This document shows positions 58,956-64,000 of a DNA stretch of 64,000 nucleotides, in pieces. Both the position numbers and the translations under genes were made by a program. The stretch's first letter is position 1, and the number at the start of each line of letters is the position of its first letter. The notes under the pieces are model-generated. The model was not told the origin of the DNA. It worked only from the letters and a program-made list of their open reading frames with translations, and did no database searches. The stretch is from Candidatus Nitrosopumilus sp. Its GTDB lineage: Archaea > Thermoproteota > Nitrososphaeria > Nitrososphaerales > Nitrosopumilaceae. The stretch is from NCBI GenBank assembly GCA_025699075.1, contig JAILWG010000002.1, positions 120,048-184,047 of the forward strand. The letters are read 5' to 3'.

Positions 58956-60425
58956 TTAGGAGGTTGAATCGTAGTCCAAACCACTATTGATTGGAGTTCC
59001 TTTCTTATCGTGTGGAACACCTATTTCAACAGAACCTGAACACGTTGCACCAACTTCATCTGTTGCCATGAAAGACACTTGATATATTCTACCATCTGCA
59101 TCTTTCACATCACCATTTCCTGAACGCTCAGCTCTTAATTCTACAGAATCTTCATCGATGAATGCATCTGGTGAATCATCTCCATCTCCAAGACCATTTG
59201 TTGGTTCGTCTTGTAGAACTCCAATTACTTCTAAAGTAATGTCACCACCATCTGGATCGACAGCACCTGACAAAGTTACTTTAACAAGTTTGTGATTTGG
59301 AGGCCATAAGATACTCTCACTTGCTGCAACTGCAGAACAATCTGGAGGTGTATTTACCAAAATTGTTACACATTCAACCACATTTCCATTTCCGCCTGCA
59401 TCATTACCTGAAGCTCTGGCACAAATTTCATGTGAACCTGCACCTAAACCTGTAGCAAGGTGTGCATAAACTACAGATGCTGGTCCATTCTGTGGTAGAG
59501 TTGGAACAATGTTATCTGCAGCAGTGTAACCTGATGAATTCACATCTAGTTCAACATCTGTTAGTTCTGAGCCGATTGACTGTGTGATAGCATTTGCTAA
59601 TTCAGACATGTCAGTAATTTCAGTACAAACTGAACCTGCATCACCTAATGCTGCAACATCATCCAAGTCTCCACGAGGAGAGTTGTTTGAACATGATACT
59701 CCATTTCCAACTGCAAATGATTTGATTACAGTATTTGATGGAAATCCTGCAGTGTTGAATGTATTAACAGGACTTCCTTGAAAGTTTTCACCATCAGAAA
59801 TGAAGATGACGATTGCATTGTTATTTGCTGTAGCAACAAGGATTGAATTTGCAGCTTGAATTCCTGCAAAGTAGTTAGTTCCACCACCTGCAGATAGACC
59901 ATTTACCACATCTTCAATATCTGGAGTAGAATTACCATTTCCATCAAAATCGGGAGCAACAAGAATTTGTGTTCCTGCATCAAGAAGGTTTACATCTCTA
60001 ACAATTCCAGAACTTGAAAATGTTCCTAATCCTGTTTCTTCTACACTGGAATTAGGAAGTGCAGCTGCTTGATTTGCTTCTGAAATTCCAATTTTGGCGC
60101 ATGTTATTCTACTATCAGCACCTCCAAGACCATCACAGTTGTTTCCAGAACTTAGGTTCATACTTCCAGATGTATCCAGAATATATACAACAGTTGTATC
60201 TTTAATTGGGGTTCCAGTCCCTATGCTTGCTTTTCCGTCAACATTAACATCTACAGTCGGTCCAGTTAATTCAATTACATCTCCATCATTTGGAGAATCA
60301 ATGGTGACTGAAATGCTGGTACCACCAGGTAGATTGTCATCAGTTGCAAATGTTAAGTTTGCATTTAGTATTGGTGATATTCCCACCATAGCAATTGCTA
60401 TGATTAGAAAAGTTGTTTTAGTCAT
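58956..60425 (-). CDS. Secreted von Willebrand factor A domain protein
   Basis: VYILDTSGSMNLSSG MIDAS motif; signal peptide. Confidence 0.88.
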   Translation of the reverse strand: MTKTTFLIIAIAMVGISPILNANLTFATDDNLPGGTSISVTIDSPNDGDVIELTGPTVDVNVDGKASIGTGTPIKDTTVVYILDTSGSMNLSSGNNCDGLGGADSRITCAKIGISEANQAAALPNSSVEETGLGTFSSSGIVRDVNLLDAGTQILVAPDFDGNGNSTPDIEDVVNGLSAGGGTNYFAGIQAANSILVATANNNAIVIFISDGENFQGSPVNTFNTAGFPSNTVIKSFAVGNGVSCSNNSPRGDLDDVAALGDAGSVCTEITDMSELANAITQSIGSELTDVELDVNSSGYTAADNIVPTLPQNGPASVVYAHLATGLGAGSHEICARASGNDAGGNGNVVECVTILVNTPPDCSAVAASESILWPPNHKLVKVTLSGAVDPDGGDITLEVIGVLQDEPTNGLGDGDDSPDAFIDEDSVELRAERSGNGDVKDADGRIYQVSFMATDEVGATCSGSVEIGVPHDKKGTPINSGLDYDSTS

Positions 60426-60727
60426 TGAAAATACAAAAATGATTTTGGATTTAAGTTCAGCTCAGAAAATGTTACATTATGAGCAATTTCAAAATTGATA
60501 ATTCTGATCGTATTTATTTTTTATTCAAGTTTGTAACATTTGAAAAGCTACAAACCACATATTACAAATTTTTTGAACAAGAACCCAAGTATGTAATTAA
60601 TGACTAAAACAACTTTGGGAACTGTTCATTTTATCATTGTACAATTGAACAAATATCCATGTGTTTGTGTTTTATGAACAACAATCTTGATTGAAAAATA
60701 AAAAAGAAAAGATAGAGATGTTATCTT

Positions 60728-61063
60728 CTATGCTGTTTCTTCAGGAACTGGAACCTCTGGTTCTGGTTCTTCAGGAACATCACAAGTCAATTCACCATTT
60801 GCATCTGTAAATGGCTCATAGTCATCAGGATGTTTGTCAGAATTGGCATGTGCTGAATTTGCTGACACAGTGATTAAATCAACAGAAGATTCATCCTCTG
60901 GTGTTTCTGGATCATCTAATTCAACATGACAAATACTAATTTTTCCTGCTTTTGCCTTATCATTTGCGTTGTCATTGGGTGCTGCCATTGCTGGTGCAAA
61001 AGCACTCATTCCCAAAATGACTGCAAACATTGCGATTGCAGCTATTGTAAATGTTGTTTTCAT
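60728..61063 (-). CDS. Small secreted protein
   Basis: Signal peptide IAAIAMFAVILGMSAFAPAMA; ISICHVELDDPETPED. Confidence 0.7.
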   Translation of the reverse strand: MKTTFTIAAIAMFAVILGMSAFAPAMAAPNDNANDKAKAGKISICHVELDDPETPEDESSVDLITVSANSAHANSDKHPDDYEPFTDANGELTCDVPEEPEPEVPVPEETA

Positions 61064-61177
61064 TAAACAATCATACTACAGAATAGTGATATCCTTGATG
61101 CTGTACACTCTGAACAAATTTTACAAAACAAACTGAGATTAAATGAAACAAAAAGATTCTAAATGAAAAAAATGATT

Positions 61178-61453
61178 TTAATTGAAATCGTATTCTAATT
61201 GCTGCTTACTCATTGATTCTTTCATCTCACTAGAACCTGTTGATGCTCTTTTGTTAATTCTAGATAGTACTCTGTTTGCAATTTCATCCCCGTGTTCTGA
61301 TCGTAAATGCTTCATCATACTGGTACGAACTCTACCAAATCTTTGCTTGTCTGAAATTATTGCATCCTCACATGCAAGTTCGGACAACGCCTGCTTTTCC
61401 AAATTAACCCTTTTTTCTGCCTTTTTCATTACATTACATTGGAAAAAATCCAA
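61178..61453 (-). CDS. Small conserved hypothetical protein
   Basis: 91-aa ORF with isolated transcription unit. Confidence 0.55.
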   Translation of the reverse strand: MDFFQCNVMKKAEKRVNLEKQALSELACEDAIISDKQRFGRVRTSMMKHLRSEHGDEIANRVLSRINKRASTGSSEMKESMSKQQLEYDFN

Positions 61454-61496
61454 AGAAATATCGTTAGTTGTTCAATTTGAACTACAAAAAAATGTC

Positions 61497-61955
61497 TTAT
61501 TTGGAATGTTTCTTGCAGATCATATGTATTCCGGGTGCTCCTACTGCACCCATCATCTTATCCACAATTTGTCCTGATTTGAACATGATAAATGTTGGAA
61601 TTGATTGCACTGCAAATCTCATGGAAATGTTTTGATTGTTATCTACATTAACTCTGGCAAATTTTACATTTGGATATGTCTTTGAGAGACTCTCAAAAAT
61701 CGGATGCATTGATTTGCATGGACCACACCATTCTGCCCAAAAATCAACCAGTGTTGGATTTTCAGCAGATACAACCTGATCAAAATTAGACTCGTCCAAA
61801 TCAATAATTCCAGGCTCAATTTTGGGCTCTGGTTTTGGTTTGAGCATCTCCTCCATCTTTCGCTGCATTATTTTTGCAATTTCTGGATCTTCAGACAATG
61901 ATCTTGGAGGTGATATTCTACTAAAAAATCTATGTTGTAGCACTGTGCTGCTCAT
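61497..61955 (-). CDS. Thioredoxin with N-terminal extension
   Basis: LVDFWAEWCGPCKSMHPIFESLSK. Confidence 0.93.
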   Translation of the reverse strand: MSSTVLQHRFFSRISPPRSLSEDPEIAKIMQRKMEEMLKPKPEPKIEPGIIDLDESNFDQVVSAENPTLVDFWAEWCGPCKSMHPIFESLSKTYPNVKFARVNVDNNQNISMRFAVQSIPTFIMFKSGQIVDKMMGAVGAPGIHMICKKHSK

Positions 61956-62094
61956 CAGCAGATTTTACTGGAATTGATTCAAATCTCCTTGATTGACATA
62001 TTGGACATTGATCGATATATCTTGTAAAACTCACAGATGTATATGCGATTCCACAATCTCCGCAAATTCTAAGATTTCTAGCGAGTTTACCCAT
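61930..62094 (-). CDS. Small zinc-ribbon protein (54 aa)
   Basis: MGKLARNLRICGDCGIAYTSVSFTRYIDQCPICQSRRFESIPVKSADEQHSATT; overlaps thioredoxin start; not in ORF track. Confidence 0.65.
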   Translation of the reverse strand: MGKLARNLRICGDCGIAYTSVSFTRYIDQCPICQSRRFESIPVKSADEQHSATT

Positions 62095-62143
62095 TACTAA
62101 ATATCAAATAGTATTGTGATTAAAACTTAGCTTTGAAAATAAT

Positions 62144-63967
62144 TTACCAAAACTGCCACCATGGCTTTATGACTGGTCTTTTAACAATTGTACATACACC
62201 GTCAATTAATTTTGTTCCAGGACCGCAAATTCCAAATTTCTTCTCTTTTACTTTTGGCTCCTCTAACCCGACTGCTTGATAAATAGAATCATACTCTGCA
62301 AAGTTTTCATCAAACCATTTCTTGTATGTTGCCTCGTTATTGTATCTGTCAACATAGATCTGCGGATCTTTTGTCTCATCAACAAACGGAGCTGGAATTG
62401 GCAATGGCTCCTCTAATCCAACTGCTTGATAAATAGAATCATACTCTGCAAAGTTTTCATCAAACCATTTCTTGTATGTTGCCTCGTTATTGTATCTGTC
62501 AACATAGATCTGCGGATCTTTTGTCTCATCAACAAATGATGCAATTCCTAGTTCCTTTGGTTCATCAGTAGGTTCTGGTTCTGGTTGTGAAGTAAGAATA
62601 TCATTGACAGTAATGGTGATTGTTTCACTATCTAACTGTCCATCTTTTTTTGCAACTATGTCAAATGTGTATGTTTTTCCTCCATCCGAATTGGTTGGAG
62701 TCCATGAAAACACTCCTGTGTTTGAAATGATTTTTGCACCTGTTGGTGGATTTTTATCCAAACTAAATACAGCGTCTCTGACTGAATTATCTGTTAATTT
62801 GGCTGTAAATAGAAGCAATTTGCCTTCATCTATGGTCAATTTACCCAATGGACTAATCTGAATATTGGTAGGTTTTGGAGTGGCAGAGAATTCATTTGAT
62901 GAATCACTTGTTCCTGCATCATTAATTGCCGAAACTCTGTATGTGTACTTTGAATTTGTGGACAGATTTGTATGGGAATATGTTCTTGCAGTGCTTTCTG
63001 AATCTGCGACCAGTGTAGTAAATGAATTGTTATCCTTTTTCATCTCAATTTTGTAACCTGTAATTGCAGAATTACCATCTTCTACTGGAGGACTCCATGA
63101 TAAGTTGATTTGAGTTGATGAAACGACTGATGCAGTTAATTTTATTGGTGGAGAAGACTTTGTAATCTGAACTGCAGTTGATGTAATTGGATCATTATCT
63201 ACATTTGTTGAATCTTCTCGTGGAGTAGCTGATGCTGATGCTGATTCTCCTGTAGAACCAAATCCTATATTTGCACTAACTGCATACGTGTATGTCTTGT
63301 CAGTTGACAAATTTGTTACGATAAATGTTGTAGTTCCTGAATTTGTACTTCCTATGGTGTCATAAACTCCTTCAATCACTTCACGTTTAATATCGTAGCC
63401 AGTAATTGATTGTCCAAAAGTTTCAGATGGTGGTAGCCAAAAAAGCTTGATCTGACTTGGTGCAATTGCAGTTGCAATAAGTGCAGTTGGAGTTATGGTG
63501 TGTGCTGGTTTGGCAGAGGTGCTAGAATATGATGTGCTTGTTCCTTCTGAATTAACTGAATAAACGCGGTAAGAATAGGTTTCATCTGAATCTAAACCCT
63601 GATGGATAAATGCCGTAGTTGTACTTCGAGTATTTTGTGTAACTGGAATGTAATCATTTGAACCAACCCTGTATTCTATTTTGTAACCTGTAATTGCAGG
63701 AATGTTTTCAGTCATAGTTGGTTCTGCCCATGAGAGAATTACTGAAGTGGGAGATACTGGTGATGCTTTTAGATTATCTGGTCTATCCGGAAGCAAAACT
63801 GCAGGCTCGGAATTGAGATTAAAGGCTTGAATTCTGTCATTATCTGAATCTGCTACAAGCAACAAATCATTTGTTGTATCAAGTGCAATTCCCATTGGTG
63901 TGTTAAACTGTCCATTTCCTGTACCTGAGGAGCCAAACTCTTCAACAAAACAAACTCCATCAACCAC
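62144..63967 (-). CDS. FN3/NHL-repeat surface protein, N-terminus beyond window end
   Basis: FGSSGTGNGQFNTPMGIALD NHL; several FN3 repeats; tandem YVDRYNNEATYKKWFDENFAEYDSIYQAVGLEEP. Confidence 0.85.
   Translation of the reverse strand: MVDGVCFVEEFGSSGTGNGQFNTPMGIALDTTNDLLLVADSDNDRIQAFNLNSEPAVLLPDRPDNLKASPVSPTSVILSWAEPTMTENIPAITGYKIEYRVGSNDYIPVTQNTRSTTTAFIHQGLDSDETYSYRVYSVNSEGTSTSYSSTSAKPAHTITPTALIATAIAPSQIKLFWLPPSETFGQSITGYDIKREVIEGVYDTIGSTNSGTTTFIVTNLSTDKTYTYAVSANIGFGSTGESASASATPREDSTNVDNDPITSTAVQITKSSPPIKLTASVVSSTQINLSWSPPVEDGNSAITGYKIEMKKDNNSFTTLVADSESTARTYSHTNLSTNSKYTYRVSAINDAGTSDSSNEFSATPKPTNIQISPLGKLTIDEGKLLLFTAKLTDNSVRDAVFSLDKNPPTGAKIISNTGVFSWTPTNSDGGKTYTFDIVAKKDGQLDSETITITVNDILTSQPEPEPTDEPKELGIASFVDETKDPQIYVDRYNNEATYKKWFDENFAEYDSIYQAVGLEEPLPIPAPFVDETKDPQIYVDRYNNEATYKKWFDENFAEYDSIYQAVGLEEPKVKEKKFGICGPGTKLIDGVCTIVKRPVIKPWWQFW
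62256..62537 (-). repeat. Tandem 150-bp-period repeat (two near-identical ~132-bp copies)
   Basis: 62256-62387 versus 62406-62537. Confidence 0.88.
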
Positions 63968-64000
63968 TTCATCTGTTCCACTAGGGCAAGTATTTCCTTC

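Overview
The window looks like the genome of an ammonia-oxidising archaeon (Thaumarchaeota/Nitrososphaerota, Nitrosopumilus/Nitrosarchaeum-like). Supporting genes include an ADP-forming acyl-CoA synthetase next to 4-hydroxybutyryl-CoA dehydratase (thaumarchaeal HP/HB carbon fixation), an archaeal ribosomal operon (L7Ae-S28e-L24e-Ndk-aIF5B), L37e and an Sm-like protein. Most of the window is ordinary chromosome with short intergenic gaps. The exception is a ~16.5 kb element integrated at the 3' end of tRNA-Val(UAC). Its boundaries are a perfect 17-bp direct repeat, AATCCCCGTGGGCCCAT, at 6037-6053 (inside the tRNA) and 22521-22537. The element carries an intact tyrosine recombinase next to the tRNA, a HUH-type Rep-like protein, wHTH/RHH-like small regulators, and a tightly coupled four-gene operon: N4/N6 DNA methyltransferase, Cas4/Csa1-like Fe-S PD-(D/E)XK nuclease, wHTH protein, and P-loop ATPase. 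That operon is a candidate undescribed defence or DNA-modification system. A second module (14.2-22.5 kb) carries envelope and nuclease cargo, including an unusual 2H-phosphoesterase/J-domain fusion overlapping an HNH endonuclease. Degenerate att-like scars lie between the modules. Outside the element, points of interest are a 606-bp apparently exact internal duplication in a Cys-rich CHRD-like surface protein, a highly structured non-coding stretch at 3275-3411, the full AmmeMemoRadiSam trio, and several Cys-rich microproteins missing from the supplied ORF track. No CRISPR array or rRNA was seen. All family calls come from reading motifs; no searches were run.
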